From contig CM030832.1 of the NCBI GenBank assembly GCA_018105865.1, positions 28,259,086-28,323,085 of the forward strand: 64,000 nucleotides of DNA, in the 5' to 3' direction. Origin of the DNA: Metaphire vulgaris. Lineage: Eukaryota; Annelida; Clitellata; Crassiclitellata; Megascolecidae. Below the pieces are notes generated by a model. That model was not told where the DNA came from, made no database searches, and was given only the letters and a program-made list of their open reading frames with translations. A program made the translations under genes and the position numbers. Positions within the stretch are counted from its first letter, which is position 1; every line of letters starts with the position of its first letter. Positions 63,806 to 64,000 of this stretch are shown in pieces.

Positions 63806-64000
63806 ACCCCTCCCCTCCTCTCTCAGCACCAAATCATCGGACGGAGCAGACAGACTCTGGCGAAATCACGGAAGTGGAACCTTCGTCCAACGGACCGTGA
63901 CTGCCACTGCCATCGCCACTGTCACTGCCACTGCCACTGCCCCGAATCCAGTAGAAACTCACCTTCACCACCATCAGCAGTAGACTCGTCTGGACACTGA

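Noticed and set aside
63732..63983. 83-codon frame at the window end
   Set aside because: Starts in a CT microsatellite and ends in Thr-Ala repeats; only the acceptor at 63,826 is of interest.

Overview
The window is animal nuclear DNA: spliced genes with GT-AG introns, TATA promoters, a metazoan ETS factor, an amidated-neuropeptide precursor, and a heavy load of hAT, Helitron, SINE, LINE and Ty3/gypsy copies and trinucleotide arrays. The content fits a marine invertebrate, probably a spiralian, but nothing seen here fixes the phylum. All gene models were assembled by eye from splice sites, reading phase and recognisable protein sequence.

Region by region. (1) 2.1-12.8 kb, plus strand: a cluster of three related genes for small secreted cysteine-rich peptides. 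Genes 1 and 2 have three exons (signal, propeptide, cysteine-rich mature part) joined by phase-1 introns; gene 3 has lost the propeptide exon. All share the core C-x3-C-x-CC-P-x2-C-x-W-x-C. Gene 3 looks like a chimera of a gene-1-type 5' half and a gene-2-type 3' half. (2) 13.1-13.5 kb: a non-LTR reverse transcriptase fragment. (3) 14,084-26,282: a Ty3/gypsy LTR element on the minus strand with two nearly identical LTRs of about 2 kb, a 4-bp GTAC target duplication and a gag-pol broken by frameshifts. An 852-codon ORF starts inside its 5' LTR and reads through the primer-binding site. (4) 27.5-28.0 kb: a non-autonomous Helitron. (5) 29.7-38.9 kb, minus strand: a complete GABP-alpha gene (10 coding exons, 618 residues), with LINE and SINE pieces in its introns and ETS motifs at its likely promoter. 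(6) 39.4-41.9 kb: a minisatellite and nested hAT-type insertions. (7) 46.8-54.8 kb, plus strand: a neuropeptide gene with TATA promoter, non-coding first exon, signal-peptide exon and a terminal exon carrying seven FRY-amide copies. (8) 54.8-64 kb: repeats and MITEs, a triple-CRE cluster and a CpG-rich promoter-like region at the edge. Isolated start-exon candidates lie at 42.9, 44.0 and 38.95 kb.

The most novel-looking content is the cysteine-rich peptide cluster and its apparent chimeric member. The FRY-amide precursor comes next. There is no operon logic: the genes are independent transcription units in repeat-rich DNA. Most intergenic and intronic length is made of short non-autonomous transposons, many dated or delimited by their target-site duplications.
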